From Methanothrix sp. (GTDB taxonomy: Archaea; Halobacteriota; Methanosarcinia; Methanotrichales; Methanotrichaceae): a stretch of DNA of 24,278 bases. Position 1 is the first letter of the stretch. Every line of letters starts with the position of its first letter. The translations under genes and the position numbers were made by a program. Below are positions 1-10,600 of the stretch, piece by piece. The stretch spans positions 1 to 24,278 of the forward strand of contig JAAZNX010000113.1 of NCBI GenBank assembly GCA_012798025.1, read 5' to 3'. The notes beneath the pieces were generated by a model. That model searched no databases. It worked only from the letters and a program-made list of their open reading frames with translations, and was not told the origin of the DNA.

Positions 1-27
1 GTGTTTAATCTTTTCGAAGGCTGCAAT

Positions 28-2223
28 CTAGACAACCTTCAAGTAATCAGATGGCTTTGGCATCTCTGGCTTCAAGCCCTTCCTGGTCCGGATCTGCCTG
101 ACGGTCTCAAGCAGCAGGTTTGGAGGCAACGGCTCGAACCCTGCGAACTCCGAGGACCAAAGAACACGACCCTCTGTGGCGGATCTTAGGGCATCGGCGA
201 ATTTATCCATCCGGGCCACAGGCATTTTGGCATTTATTGTCGTCATGTCGCCCTCTAGCTCAGTGCTCAGAATAAATCCCCTGCGCCCCTGGATCTCAGA
301 CATGGCTCCTCCTTGCATATCCTGAGGCACCTGTATATAGACGTTCTGGAAGGGCTCCAGCAGTACCGGGTTGGCCATGAGGATGCCCGCCTGCACCGCC
401 TGCCTCACCGCGGGTATGACCTGAGCGGGGCCGCGGTGTACAGCGTCCTCATGCAGCTTGACATCGACGAGCTTGGCTTTGACTCCTTGAACTGGCTCCC
501 TGCAGATGGGACCGTTTTTCAGGGCCTCTTCGAAGCCTTCCAGGATGAGCTCCATGGTCTCCTTGAGGTACTGAATGCCTTTGGTCATGTTTAACAGGAT
601 GTTGGTGCCATAATAGCCAGCAATATTCCTTGCCTCTTCCTTATCCATGCCTTTATCGATGAGGATCTTCCTGCGCTCAAGCTCCTCCATCTTCATGCTG
701 ATCTTGCCCTCTTTCAAGGCATCGATCACGCCCTGCTCGAGGGGCTCGAACTCGATGTAGAACCTATTGTGGTGGTTGGGAGATTTTCCTTCTACCGGCC
801 CTGCTCTACCAGCGATGGATTCACGATACACCACGATTGGGGGAGATGTCTTCAGCTCCACGCCGCGATCGCGTTGCAGCCGCGTAATGGTCACATCCAA
901 ATGCAGCTCACCCATCCCTGCCATAAGGTGCTCGCCCGTCTCCTCGTTGATGGTGACCTGCAAGGTCGGATCCTCCTTGGCAATTTGCCTCAAGACTTCA
1001 ACTACCTTGGGCAGATCGCGCGTGTTCTTGGCCTCTACAGCCACGACCATGACGGGCTCTGAGACGTGCTTGATCTGCTCGAAGGGCGTCATGTTCTCTT
1101 CGGATGACACAGTAGACCCGACTATTGCATCCCTAAGTCCTGTGACGGCAGCGATGTTTCCGGCAGGGATCTCTGCCACCTCAACCCTCTCTGCACCCAT
1201 GACGATTCCCGTCTGCTGAATACGGTTTGTGTTGCTGACACCGGATATGTACAGCTCCATGCCGCGCCGCAATGTCCCTGAAAAGAGCCGACCAGTTGCT
1301 ACCTCACCTGCGTGTGGGTCGATCTTCACCTTGTTTATCATGAAAGCTACGGGGCCCTTGGGATCGCAGGCTGCCATGGCTTTGCCCACAGGACTGTTCC
1401 AGTCGCCATGCCAGATGACCTTAACTCTCTCCTTCTGGGCTTCGATGGGGCTTGGCAGGAACTTGACGATCATATCGTTGACGGCCCTGAATAGAGGACA
1501 TTTTTCCGCCAGCTCTTTCATGTTTCCGCTATGGCAATAGTCGAAGACCTCATTAAAGCCTATGCCAGTCTTCTTCTGCATGGGCACGCTGATAGCCCAG
1601 TTATAGAGGGCAGAGCCGAAGGCGATGTTTCCCTTATTTGGATCCAACTTCCAGCCAGCTTTGTACTTCTCTGCGTCCATTCCTTCAATGAGCTTGTTGA
1701 CGTTAGCTATGACCTTGAGCAAACGCGTTTGCATGTCCTTCTTCTCAACTTTTAGCTCATTGATCATACGGTCGACTTTATTGACAAACAACACCGGGCG
1801 CACGCCTTCACGCAGGGCCTGCCTCAGCACTGTCTCAGTCTGAGGCATGGCGCCTTCCACAGCGTCTACGACCACCACTGCACCGTCCACGGCTCGCATA
1901 GCACGGGTGACGTCGCCTCCAAAGTCAACGTGGCCAGGAGTGTCGATCATGTTGATCAAATATTCCTCACCGTCTACCTCGTGAACCATGGACACATTTG
2001 CAGCATCGATGGTAATTCCACGCGCCTGCTCCAAGGGATCGAAGTCCATGAAGAGCTGCTTGCCTGCCAGGTCCATGGAGATCATTCCTGCACCACCTAG
2101 CAGGTTATCGGAAAGGGTTGTCTTGCCGTGGTCAATATGCGCCACGATTCCGATGTTCCTGATCCTCTCAGGCTTATCCATCAGAGTCGTCACACGTTCT
2201 GCAATCTTCTTCCTCTTGCCCAT
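28..2223 (-). CDS. fusA: Translation elongation factor EF-2 (archaeal)
   Basis: A 731-residue GTPase that drives ribosomal translocation in the cytosol. Visible motifs are the P-loop AHIDHGKTT near residues 28-36, the switch region [17 protein letters not shown] (G3) and NKVDR (G4), followed by the EF-G/EF-2 domains II-V. The C-terminal domain IV carries [18 protein letters not shown], the loop whose histidine becomes diphthamide in archaea and eukaryotes. Bacterial EF-G lacks this, so the gene is archaeal. The length matches archaeal EF-2 (about 730 residues). The frame is open another 50 codons upstream, but the ATG at 2223 begins MGKRKK, where the family starts, and has GAGG at 2230-2233 five to six bases ahead. 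A TATA-like box at 2294-2304 sits inside the longer frame, which rules the extension out. It is transcribed alone, divergently from aspartate kinase. Confidence 0.97.
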   Translation of the reverse strand: MGKRKKIAERVTTLMDKPERIRNIGIVAHIDHGKTTLSDNLLGGAGMISMDLAGKQLFMDFDPLEQARGITIDAANVSMVHEVDGEEYLINMIDTPGHVDFGGDVTRAMRAVDGAVVVVDAVEGAMPQTETVLRQALREGVRPVLFVNKVDRMINELKVEKKDMQTRLLKVIANVNKLIEGMDAEKYKAGWKLDPNKGNIAFGSALYNWAISVPMQKKTGIGFNEVFDYCHSGNMKELAEKCPLFRAVNDMIVKFLPSPIEAQKERVKVIWHGDWNSPVGKAMAACDPKGPVAFMINKVKIDPHAGEVATGRLFSGTLRRGMELYISGVSNTNRIQQTGIVMGAERVEVAEIPAGNIAAVTGLRDAIVGSTVSSEENMTPFEQIKHVSEPVMVVAVEAKNTRDLPKVVEVLRQIAKEDPTLQVTINEETGEHLMAGMGELHLDVTITRLQRDRGVELKTSPPIVVYRESIAGRAGPVEGKSPNHHNRFYIEFEPLEQGVIDALKEGKISMKMEELERRKILIDKGMDKEEARNIAGYYGTNILLNMTKGIQYLKETMELILEGFEEALKNGPICREPVQGVKAKLVDVKLHEDAVHRGPAQVIPAVRQAVQAGILMANPVLLEPFQNVYIQVPQDMQGGAMSEIQGRRGFILSTELEGDMTTINAKMPVARMDKFADALRSATEGRVLWSSEFAGFEPLPPNLLLETVRQIRTRKGLKPEMPKPSDYLKVV

Positions 2224-2293
2224 AATACGCCTCGCGAATTTTAAGATAAAGGTTATAATCCTGACTTCGGACCCGAGAATCCTCGGACTCAAT

Positions 2294-2304
2294 CTATTTA
2301 AGCC
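2294..2304 (-). promoter_or_regulatory. TATA box for EF-2
   Basis: Read on the minus strand this is GGCTTAAATAG, a good archaeal TATA box. A start about 25 bases on (near 2272) would give a leader of about 50 bases that includes the GAGG ribosome site. Inferred from position and composition only. Confidence 0.5.
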
Positions 2305-2343
2305 TTCGGCCTTCTCAGGGCGTTTTCTATCACTGTGGATAAA

Positions 2344-2352
2344 GCTTAAATC
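2344..2352 (+). promoter_or_regulatory. TATA box for the lysC-purM unit
   Basis: GCTTAAATC lies about 37 bases before the ATG at 2385. Transcription would start near 2374 and leave a leader of only about ten bases. Together with the EF-2 box it makes the 161-base gap a back-to-back promoter region. Confidence 0.5.
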
Positions 2353-2384
2353 GCTAGGAAGACAGCAAAGCAACGGTTTTTACG

Positions 2385-3773
2385 ATGGCGCGCTTGGTAA
2401 TGAAGTTCGGTGGTGTTTCCGTAGCAGATGGAAACCGGCTCAGGCATGTGGGCGATCTGGTCAAGCATTTCAGACGCGATAATGAGATAGTCCTCGTCAC
2501 ATCCGCCCTGCAAGGCGTCACAGACGACCTTCTGGCATGTGCAAGAAAGGCCGCAAGGGATGGAAACGTCTCTGACGCAATCGATTTTATGGAAAAGCTG
2601 ACTGAAAGGCACAATCAAGCCATAGACGATGCTATAAAAGATCCCCAGATCGCTAAAGACGCTAAAGAGACTGTGGCTCGAAGGCTCTCTGAGCTTGAGA
2701 AGGCATACATAGGCATCTGCTACATAGGAGAGCTGACGGCGCGCTCTTTGGATTACATATCCAGTTACGGCGAACAACTTGCAGCTCCAATATTGTCAGG
2801 AGTTTTGCGGGATATGGGAATCCCATCTCAGCATTATACTGGCTCTGAGGCAGGGATAATCACAGACAGCAACTACGGTGATGCACGACCTTTAGAGAAG
2901 ACATATGAGCTGATTCCGCAAAGGTTGCTGCCGCTAAAAGGCGTTCCAGTTGTCACCGGTTTCATTGCCAAGGATGAGAAAGGCATCATCACAACCCTTG
3001 GTCGCGGCGGCTCGGATCTGTCCGCATCGCTCATAGGAGCTGCCATCGATGCCGATGAGATATGGTTCTGGAAGGAGACCTCTGGGGTCATGACCACAGA
3101 TCCAAAGATAGTGCCAGAGGCCAAGTCCATCCCCACCATATCTTACCGCGAGGCAATGGAGCTTTCCTACTTCGGGGCCAAAGTGCTGCATCCCAGAGCA
3201 ATTGAGCCGGCCATCCGAAAAGGCATACCGGTACGAGTCAAGTGCACATTTGATCCCGAAATACCAGGCACACAGATAGTGCATGACGATGTGCCGAAGG
3301 CAGATGTGATTAAGGCCGTCACATTGCACAAGAATGTAGCTCTGCTGAACATATCAGGCGCGGGCATGATCGGGACCATTGGTGTGGCTGCTCGCGCCTT
3401 CACCGCGTTGGCGAAGGCAGGCATAAACATCGTCATGATCAGCCAGGGTTCCTCAGAGGCCAATATCTCCATGGTCATTGAGGAGCGACAGATCGAGAAG
3501 GCCGAAGATGCCCTGCGCTCTGAGTTCCCAAGAGACCTCGTCAAGGATATCGCTCATGATCATGATGTCTGTGCCGTGGCCGTTGTTGGAGCAGGGATGG
3601 CTGGAACGCCCGGCGTCGCTGCTAGGGTCTTCAAGGCACTTGGAGCTGCGAAGATCAATGTGGTCATGATCAGCCAGCCATCGGGCCAGCACAACATATC
3701 CTTCGTCGTCGCGTCCAAGGATGCAGAGAGGGCCGTGAAGGAGTTGCATCACGAGTTTGGCCTTGGGAGGTGA
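2385..3773 (+). CDS. lysC: Aspartate kinase with two ACT domains
   Basis: Phosphorylates L-aspartate to aspartyl-4-phosphate, the first step to lysine, threonine, methionine and, in many methanogens, the aspartate-semialdehyde used for aromatic precursors. The 462-residue protein starts with the amino-acid kinase signature KFGGVSVADG (Lys7 in the ATP/aspartate site) and has TTLGRGGSDLSA near residues 204-215, typical of aspartokinases. Two ACT modules fill roughly residues 310-460. Each shows the NI-x-MISQ pattern (INIVMISQGSSEANIS and INVVMISQPSGQHNIS), so allosteric feedback by an end-product amino acid is expected. Length is normal. The stop is three bases before purM, and GGGAGGTGAG at the gene end serves as the purM ribosome site, so the two are almost certainly cotranscribed. 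Confidence 0.95.
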   Translation: MARLVMKFGGVSVADGNRLRHVGDLVKHFRRDNEIVLVTSALQGVTDDLLACARKAARDGNVSDAIDFMEKLTERHNQAIDDAIKDPQIAKDAKETVARRLSELEKAYIGICYIGELTARSLDYISSYGEQLAAPILSGVLRDMGIPSQHYTGSEAGIITDSNYGDARPLEKTYELIPQRLLPLKGVPVVTGFIAKDEKGIITTLGRGGSDLSASLIGAAIDADEIWFWKETSGVMTTDPKIVPEAKSIPTISYREAMELSYFGAKVLHPRAIEPAIRKGIPVRVKCTFDPEIPGTQIVHDDVPKADVIKAVTLHKNVALLNISGAGMIGTIGVAARAFTALAKAGINIVMISQGSSEANISMVIEERQIEKAEDALRSEFPRDLVKDIAHDHDVCAVAVVGAGMAGTPGVAARVFKALGAAKINVVMISQPSGQHNISFVVASKDAERAVKELHHEFGLGR

Positions 3774-3776
3774 GGC

Positions 3777-4772
3777 ATGAGGAAGCTTACTTACAGAGAG
3801 TCTGGCGTGGACATTCACTTGGAAAACAGATCCATAGATGCCATGAAGGCGGTCTTGACCAGCAAGCGCAAAGGTTTCGGCGCGCCCATGACTGAGATCG
3901 GGCACTATGCTGGCCTGCTGGACATGGGAAGCTTCGCCTTAGCCATGACCACAGATGGGGTCGGATCAAAGGTGCTCATCGCCAATGCCATTGAGAAATG
4001 GGATACTATAGGCATTGACTGCATTGCAATGAATGTAAATGATCTTTATGCTATCGGAGCTGAGCCCATCGCCTTCGTCGATTACCTGGCTGTGGAAAAA
4101 GTGGATCCCGAACGTGCCGCTCAGATCGCCATTGGCCTTCGTCGGGGCGCGGAGCTCTCAAACATGACCATCGTCGGAGGAGAGACTGCCTCGCTGCCCG
4201 AAATCATCAGGGGATTCGACCTGGCAGGTACGGCCATCGGCATAGTGGACAAGGACAAGGTCGTAACTGGCGAGCAAGTTCAAGTAGGCGACGCGCTTGT
4301 AGGAGTTCCTAGCGATGGGCTTCACAGCAACGGCTATACCCTGGCCAGGCGCATCATTGCCCAGTCAAAGTACACATACTTTGACCAGATGCCTGGCGGC
4401 GACAAGACCATCGGAGAAGAGCTTCTTACGCCCACAAGGATATATCACGAGATCGTCGAACTGGTCAAAGAATGCGATGTGCACGGCTTGGCGCACATCA
4501 CGGGCTCCGGACTTCTCAAGCTGCACAGGATCACGCCCCTGGGCTTCGAGATCACCGACCCGCTGGAGCCACAGCCCATCTTCCATCTGCTGCAGGAGCT
4601 AGGAAATGTGGATGATGCTGAGATGTATCAGACATTCAACATGGGCATGGGCTTCGTAATAGTGGTGCCTGAGGAGGAAGTCGGGAAGACCTGCCGGATC
4701 ATGGGTCCGGGATCGAAGGTCATCGGATCTGTAGTAAAAGAAGGGCTGAGAGCTGGCTCCATGACCTTTTAG
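3777..4772 (+). CDS. purM: Phosphoribosylformylglycinamidine cyclo-ligase (AIR synthetase)
   Basis: Catalyses the ATP-dependent ring closure of FGAM to AIR, step five of purine synthesis. The 331-residue protein has the family start YRESGVDI, the glycine-rich TTDGVGSKVLIA segment, the metal/phosphate region MNVNDLYAIGAEPIAFVDY and IVGGETASLPEI, then a normal C-terminal half with the substrate-binding loop GLAHITGSGLL. The ATG at 3777 follows the lysC stop by three bases and sits just after GGGAGGTGAG, a strong ribosome site. The stop TAG at 4770-4772 overlaps the cooC stop on the other strand, so the two units converge with no spacer. Pairing purine synthesis with aspartate kinase may reflect shared demand for aspartate, but that is a guess. 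Confidence 0.96.
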   Translation: MRKLTYRESGVDIHLENRSIDAMKAVLTSKRKGFGAPMTEIGHYAGLLDMGSFALAMTTDGVGSKVLIANAIEKWDTIGIDCIAMNVNDLYAIGAEPIAFVDYLAVEKVDPERAAQIAIGLRRGAELSNMTIVGGETASLPEIIRGFDLAGTAIGIVDKDKVVTGEQVQVGDALVGVPSDGLHSNGYTLARRIIAQSKYTYFDQMPGGDKTIGEELLTPTRIYHEIVELVKECDVHGLAHITGSGLLKLHRITPLGFEITDPLEPQPIFHLLQELGNVDDAEMYQTFNMGMGFVIVVPEEEVGKTCRIMGPGSKVIGSVVKEGLRAGSMTF

Positions 4773-5542
4773 GCCTGTTTCGCACCCTTTTCACCGAACA
4801 TCTCCTCAAGTTTATCCTTGATCTTTTTGATAGAATCCACGGCGGGGCAGCCCGCATCTATCGGCGGCACGCCTGCCAGATCGGCCTCCACGAGGCACTT
4901 GTCGAATGGTATGGTTCCAAGAACAGATATTCCCATCTGCGCCATCTTCTCGGCAACAGGGCCTGGATTGTCCGCCTTGTTTATGACAGCGAAATACCTG
5001 TTAATGCCGATCTCTTTGCCAAGCTGCATTATCCTCTCCACAGTCTCAATAGATCTCATGCCAGGCTCCACCACGGCGATCATGGCATCAACGCCGCGCG
5101 CTGTGGCCCTGCCAAGGTGCTCTATGCCCGCCTCCATATCTAAAATCACCAGGTCTTTTTCGCGTGTGATGACATGTCTGATGAGTGCTTTGGCGAAGGC
5201 ATTGGCTGGGCACATGCAGCCAGAGCCACCGGAGTCGATGGTTCCCATGACCACCAGCTTTACGTTATCCGGGCCAGTGCAGCCGCACATTTGCACCACG
5301 TCATCGACTTTAGGGTTCATCTTGAACATGCCCATGGGCATGCCAGCCCGCTCTTGCACAAGGTCTTTATGCTCTGTGACGGGCTTTGGTAGCTGCTTTA
5401 TTCCAAGAGCTGAGCCCAGATTCATACTGGGATCAACATCGACAGCCAATACATTATAGCCGTCGCGCGCAAATAGCCTGGCCAGGGTTCCTGCCAAGGT
5501 CGTCTTGCCCACGCCGCCTTTTCCTGAGATTGCGATCTTCAT
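4769..5542 (-). CDS. cooC: CooC-type nickel-insertion ATPase for CO dehydrogenase
   Basis: A 257-residue MinD/NifH-type P-loop ATPase. The deviant Walker A is GKGGVGKTT (residues 8-16), the A' motif is DVDPSMNLG (35-43) and a Walker B-like segment is VILDMEAGIEHLG. The CxC pair C109-M-C111 in SGGSGCMCPANAF is the metal-binding dimer motif of CooC proteins, which load nickel into the C-cluster of CO dehydrogenase. A second Cys pair, C86-G-C88, precedes it. In an aceticlastic or CO2-reducing methanogen the client would be CODH/acetyl-CoA synthase, but no such gene is in this window. I chose the ATG at 5542 over one nine codons upstream because MKIAISGKGG is the usual start and GAGGT lies nine bases ahead. 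Divergent from nrdJ and convergent with purM. Confidence 0.88.
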   Translation of the reverse strand: MKIAISGKGGVGKTTLAGTLARLFARDGYNVLAVDVDPSMNLGSALGIKQLPKPVTEHKDLVQERAGMPMGMFKMNPKVDDVVQMCGCTGPDNVKLVVMGTIDSGGSGCMCPANAFAKALIRHVITREKDLVILDMEAGIEHLGRATARGVDAMIAVVEPGMRSIETVERIMQLGKEIGINRYFAVINKADNPGPVAEKMAQMGISVLGTIPFDKCLVEADLAGVPPIDAGCPAVDSIKKIKDKLEEMFGEKGAKQA

Positions 5543-5585
5543 TTTTATAGACCTCGTGAGGGTGAACATCGATCTTTTGACATGT

Positions 5586-5596
5586 ATGTTTATATC
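5586..5596. promoter_or_regulatory. Shared TATA-like element between cooC and nrdJ
   Basis: The plus strand reads ATGTTTATATC and the minus strand GATATAAACAT. Either strand gives a passable TATA box, about 40 bases before the chosen nrdJ start (5630) and about 45 before the cooC start (5542). No separate box is obvious for either gene in the 87-base gap. Confidence 0.4.
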
Positions 5597-5629
5597 GATT
5601 CTGAATCATATACTTCTCGGGAGCCCCTG

Positions 5630-7660
5630 ATGATCGATCGCATTAGAAAACGCGATGGCCAAATAGTGCAGTTTAACAGCGAGAAGATAGCCACCGCCAT
5701 CGCCAAGGCCTTCAGAGCTGTGGGCAATGATCCAGGCGCAGCTCCAGTAAAGCTAGCATACAAAGTGGTCGACGCGGCCGAACAGCAGTTTCAAAAATCC
5801 GTTCCCAGTGTGGAAGATATCCAGGACATTGTGGAGAAGACTCTGATCGAAGAGGGCTACGCAGAAGCGGCCAAGGCCTACATTCTCTACCGCCAGAGGC
5901 GTGCGGACGTCCGGGAAGCGAAGCGCTATTTGGGTGTGGCTGACGACCTCAAGCTGAGCATCAATGCGGTTGAGGTGCTGAAGAGGAGATACCTGCGCAG
6001 GGATGAACGAGGGGAGGTTGTGGAGACTCCAGGGGAGATGTTCGCCCGCGTGGCAGACCATGTCTCCCGGGCGGAAGGCCGATACGGCTGCGATGCAGAA
6101 GGCTATCGCCTCAAATTTCTGAGAATGATGCGAGATTTGGAATTTTTGCCAAACTCACCCACGCTGATGAACGCAGGCCTAGAACTGGGCCAGCTATCTG
6201 CATGTTTCGTTCTTCCTGTGGAGGATTCACTGACAGGCATCTTTGATTCTCTAAAGCATATGGCACTCATCCATCAGAGCGGAGGAGGAACCGGCTTTTC
6301 CTTCTCGTGGCTGCGGCCGAAAGGAGACGTCGTTGGGGCTACGGGCGGCGTGGCCTCGGGCCCTGTCTCCTTCATGCGCATCTTCGACACAGCTACGGAT
6401 GTCATCAAGCAGGGTGGCCGCAGAAGGGGTGCGAACATGGGGGTTTTGCGCGTCGATCATCCAGACATCATAGAATTCATCGAGGCCAAGGAGAGGCCAG
6501 GCATCCTGGAGAACTTCAACATCTCTGTGGCGGCCACAGATAAGTTCATGGATAAAGCGCGCTCCGGAGGAGAGATCGAACTCATCAATCCTCGCTCAGG
6601 AGATGTCATGGGCAGCCTTGAGGCTGCAGAGCTGATGAATCTCATCGCCAACTCCGCCTGGAGAGGAGGCGATCCCGGAATGATCTTCATAGACCGCATC
6701 AATGCAGCACATCCCTTTCCTGCCAAAATAGAGGCCACAAATCCATGTGGCGAGCAGCCACTGCTGCCCTACGAGTCATGCAACCTGGGGTCCATCAACT
6801 TATCAAGGCTTGTGGAGAAGGGAGAGCTTAACTGGGACCGGCTGAGAGACCTGGTTTCATTGGCCGTGCGATTCCTGGACGATGTCATCGACATGAACCG
6901 CTTTCCTCTGAGACAGATCCAGATTGCAACAATGCAGAGCCGAAAGATAGGCCTTGGAGTGATGGGTTTTGCGGAGATGCTCATCAAGATGAACGTATCC
7001 TACTCTTCCCCGGATGCCATCCATCTGGCAGAGGAGATCATGAGCTTCATCTCTGCTGAAGGTCGAGAGGAGTCTGCCCGGCTTGGCCAGGAGCGCGGCT
7101 CATTTCCGCTCTTTGAGCAGAGCAAGCTCAAGAGATGGGATGCTATGAGGAACTCCACTGTGACCACAATCGCGCCAACGGGCACCATCAGCATCATCGC
7201 GGGCACCAGCAGCGGCATTGAGCCGCTTTTTGCTCTGGCATTCGTGCGGCACGTGCTGGAGGGCGCGAGGCTGCTCGAGATCTCGCCGCTCTTTGAGATG
7301 GCGGCGCATGCACGAGGATTTTATTCACCCGATCTAAGAGCAGAAATTGCCAGAAAGGGCTCCGTTCAGAGCATCGCGCGAGTGCCGCAGGACATCAAGG
7401 ACACTTTCGTCACAGCCCTGGATATCCCGCCGCAGCAGCATGTGAAGATTCAGGCCGCCTTCCAAAGATATACAGACAATGCAGTCTCCAAAACGGTGAA
7501 CCTGCCATCTGATGCGACCGTGAGCGACGTCTTGAATGTCTACAACCTGGCATACGATCTGGGCTGCAAGGGAGTGACGGTCTTTCGCTATGGCAGCCGC
7601 AGCCAGGTGCTGTATCTCGGGAATGAGGAGACTGTACCAGGGTGCAAGTACTGCGGCTAA
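5630..7660 (+). CDS. nrdJ: Adenosylcobalamin-dependent (class II) ribonucleotide reductase
   Basis: Reduces ribonucleotides to deoxyribonucleotides using a B12-generated thiyl radical; no oxygen is needed. The 676 residues begin with an ATP-cone (about 1-90, IRKRDGQIVQFNSEKI), the allosteric activity site. The ten-stranded barrel follows: C192 in LSACFVLP and C384 in YESCNLGSINL form the redox pair, and N371-P-C373-G-E375 holds the radical cysteine with its Asn and Glu partners. The C-terminus ends in C672-K-Y-C675, the swinging dithiol that re-reduces the active site. HQSGGGTGFSFS and GGRRRGANMG are typical of B12-type enzymes. An upstream ATG at 5582 would put the TATA element inside the gene, whereas ATG 5630 has GGGAG six bases ahead. 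No NrdB-like radical subunit is adjacent, as expected for class II. The stop is 11 bases from that of the kinase. Confidence 0.95.
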   Translation: MIDRIRKRDGQIVQFNSEKIATAIAKAFRAVGNDPGAAPVKLAYKVVDAAEQQFQKSVPSVEDIQDIVEKTLIEEGYAEAAKAYILYRQRRADVREAKRYLGVADDLKLSINAVEVLKRRYLRRDERGEVVETPGEMFARVADHVSRAEGRYGCDAEGYRLKFLRMMRDLEFLPNSPTLMNAGLELGQLSACFVLPVEDSLTGIFDSLKHMALIHQSGGGTGFSFSWLRPKGDVVGATGGVASGPVSFMRIFDTATDVIKQGGRRRGANMGVLRVDHPDIIEFIEAKERPGILENFNISVAATDKFMDKARSGGEIELINPRSGDVMGSLEAAELMNLIANSAWRGGDPGMIFIDRINAAHPFPAKIEATNPCGEQPLLPYESCNLGSINLSRLVEKGELNWDRLRDLVSLAVRFLDDVIDMNRFPLRQIQIATMQSRKIGLGVMGFAEMLIKMNVSYSSPDAIHLAEEIMSFISAEGREESARLGQERGSFPLFEQSKLKRWDAMRNSTVTTIAPTGTISIIAGTSSGIEPLFALAFVRHVLEGARLLEISPLFEMAAHARGFYSPDLRAEIARKGSVQSIARVPQDIKDTFVTALDIPPQQHVKIQAAFQRYTDNAVSKTVNLPSDATVSDVLNVYNLAYDLGCKGVTVFRYGSRSQVLYLGNEETVPGCKYCG

Positions 7661-7671
7661 GGTTGGCTATA

Positions 7672-10600
7672 TCAGAAAGAGTGTTCAACATCCCTTTGTA
7701 GATCCTCAAGGGCGGATCTCAATTCTTCGATCTGAACGGGCTTGGAGATGTAGCCGTCCATGCCTGCATTCAGACATCTTTCTTTGTCGCCTTCAAGAGC
7801 ATAGGCTGTCATTGCCAGAATGGCGGGCCTCTTTTTCAGGTTCATCTCATTGATGAATCTTGCAGCCTTAAGTCCGTCCATCTCCGGCATCTGCACGTCC
7901 ATTAAAATCACGTCGTAATCCCTGTGCTTTAGCGATTGCAGAACCTCCAGGCCATTGGCAGCCACGTCAGCACTGTAGCCGAGCTTCTTGAGCATTAGAA
8001 GCGCAACCTTCCTGTTGACAGGATTGTCCTCGGCCAGCAGGATCTTCATATCCATGTGATCAGCCTTAGAGCTGGAGACTTTTTTCCAGCGACCTTCACG
8101 AGAGAATGCTTCAAGCAGCGCTGCACGCAGCTCGGAGAGCTTTACAGATTTTCCTGAGATGCTTTTGCTCGCACAATTCTGCTCAGATGTGGACAGCAGG
8201 ATCACAGGAAGCTTCTCCTGTAGCCCTTCCCTCAATTTTTCAGATCCCGGCATGCGAATATCCAGAACCGCCACGTCAAAGCGGTTCCCTGCGATCTCCC
8301 TTGCCTCTCTGGCCGAGACCACAGGATATATCTGCATACCCCATTGATGGGCATGGTCTCTCAGGCTCTTGAGGGAGGTCTCGTCGTTTACCACCGCCAG
8401 CATCTTCTTCCCGACAAGCTTGCGGTCTTGCTCCTTTTCTGAAATGGCATCTGCTTTTATTGTAAAGTGAAATTCCGAGCCCTTACCAAGATCACTCTTT
8501 GCCCAGATCTTGCCGCCCATAAGCTCTACGAGCTTGCGGCTTATGGCCAGGCCAAGGCCCGTACCACCGTATTTCCTGCAAGTTGATGTATCCAGCTGAC
8601 TGAATGACTGGAATAGCTTGCCGATGTTCTCCTGGGAGATTCCGATTCCCGTATCCTTCACTGTGAAATGAATCCCGCCTGGCTCATCTCCTGGACGTGC
8701 AGTGATCGTCACACGGCCATGGTCGGTGAATTTGACTGCGTTGCTCAGTAAGTTGGTCAGAATCTGACGCAGCCGAACAGAATCTGCGTGAATGGTTTGT
8801 GGCAGATCATCATCTATCACATAGCTCAGATCCAACCCCTTCTCGGCTGCCTTTGCCGCTACCATATCCAACGAGGTCTCTATGCACTTCCTAAGATCGA
8901 TGATTTGAAGCTCCAGTTCCATCTTCCCTTCGTCAATTTTCGAGAAGTCCAGGATGTCGTTGATTATGGATAGCAATGCGTCTCCACTGGTGTGAATGGT
9001 CTCCACATAATCGCGTTGCTCCGGTGTGAGGTCCGTTTCAAGCAAAAGCCCTGTAAGACCGATCACCGCGTTCATGGGAGTTCTTATCTCGTGGCTCATG
9101 TTGGCCAAGAACTCGCTCTTCGCTCTGGATGCGGCGTCTGCCGCCTGTCGAGCTCTACGAAGCTCTTTTTCCGTTTTCTTATGCTTGGCCATCTCCTCTT
9201 GAAGCGCCTCGTTGGCCTTCATGAGCCAGGAAGTCCTCTCATTTACCCTCCTCTCCAGTTCCTCATAAGACCTTTTCAGGGCTTCCTCGGTGCGTCTGCG
9301 CGTTATTGCCTCGCCGATCGACCCCGCCGCAGCCTGTAGAATTGCAACTTCGTTCTCCTTCCACCGGCGATCACTATGACAGTCGTTAAAACCTATGATT
9401 GCCGAGAACTTACCATCAACGAATATCGGCGCGATTAAAAAGGACTTGACCTTCAGCCGTTCTAGAAACTCACGCCCCGGCGAGGATGTCTTCGAAATCG
9501 ACCTTTGGATGGTGCTGCCAGAGGCAAGGATCTCATGCCAACCAGGAAAAAGGGCATGACTTGAGATCTCTCTTGGCAGAGCGTCGTAGACGTCTGCCTT
9601 TACATCCTCGCGGCACCACTCCAGCGGCAGGCTTTGCAAGTGTCCATTGCTTTCCATTCCATGATTTTGAATGATAAATATGCGATCTATATCCGCAGCC
9701 TTTCCCAAAATCCCAAGAGCCTTTTGTATGGCATTTGGATCAGGTGAGAGGAGCTGATTTGTAGCCTGGGCAACGCCTTGCAGCAAGCGATCGCGCCTAT
9801 GCAGCTCCTCATCAGTCCTACGGCGCAAGATGAGCTTCCACATACCGCTCATGAGCAAAGTGAGCTGCCGCACATCGGCATCATTGTACTCTTCATCCTT
9901 ATTGCCGACACCTGCCACAATTACAATCTTGCCCTTGTCCATAATGGGAACGTTCATGTGCCGAAGAATCCTTACGTGGCCCACTGGAACGCCTTTTTTC
10001 TGATGGCAAGAAGAATAGTCGTTGGTTATTACAGCTTTTCGCTGTCGCAGAGCTTCACCCCAAAGGCCCGTCTCGTCTAAAGGATAAACCACCTTCTTAT
10101 GGTCTATATCGCATTCCTGCATAGCCCTCTTGGACCAGGAATGCATTACGAGGGTCTTCTCGTCTTCGTCTACAAAGGCCAAGTATCCCAGTTTAGAGTT
10201 GGTGAGCTTTACTCCTGCCTCCAATGCGAAGTCGGTTATCTCTTGCATAGATGCCTCGTCCATCTGGTTGAGCTTCACAAGAGCCTCCAGCCGGGCGTCA
10301 TCCAATAGCAGGGCATCTTCAGCCAGTTTGCGGTTTGTTATATCGTAAAAGTTGACCAGGAAGTAGCTTGGAGTCCCGAAATCATCTCTTACAAGGGCGC
10401 AGATCATCTCTGTGATGTAAGTTCTGCCGTCTTTTCTTCGCAATGTTAGCTCTCCCTGCCATCTGTCTTGGGAGAAGAGTGCTGGTATGACCTCGTTTTT
10501 GATCTTGTTTTTACCATCTTCATTTGTAAAATCAAATACCGATCTTCCAATTAACTCAGATGCGTCCTGAAATCCTCCGCTCTTCAGGAGGCAGGGATTG

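Noticed and set aside
767..1219. 150-codon plus frame opposite EF-2
   Set aside because: It lies wholly antisense to a well-supported gene; the frame is kept open by the codon use of EF-2.
2224..2373. N-terminal extension of EF-2 by 50 codons
   Set aside because: Family begins at MGKRKK, the ATG at 2223 has its own ribosome site, and a TATA box lies inside the extension.
5543..5629. Cobalamin riboswitch before the B12-dependent reductase
   Set aside because: The gap is only 87 bases, too short for a B12 aptamer, and no B12-box-like sequence is seen.
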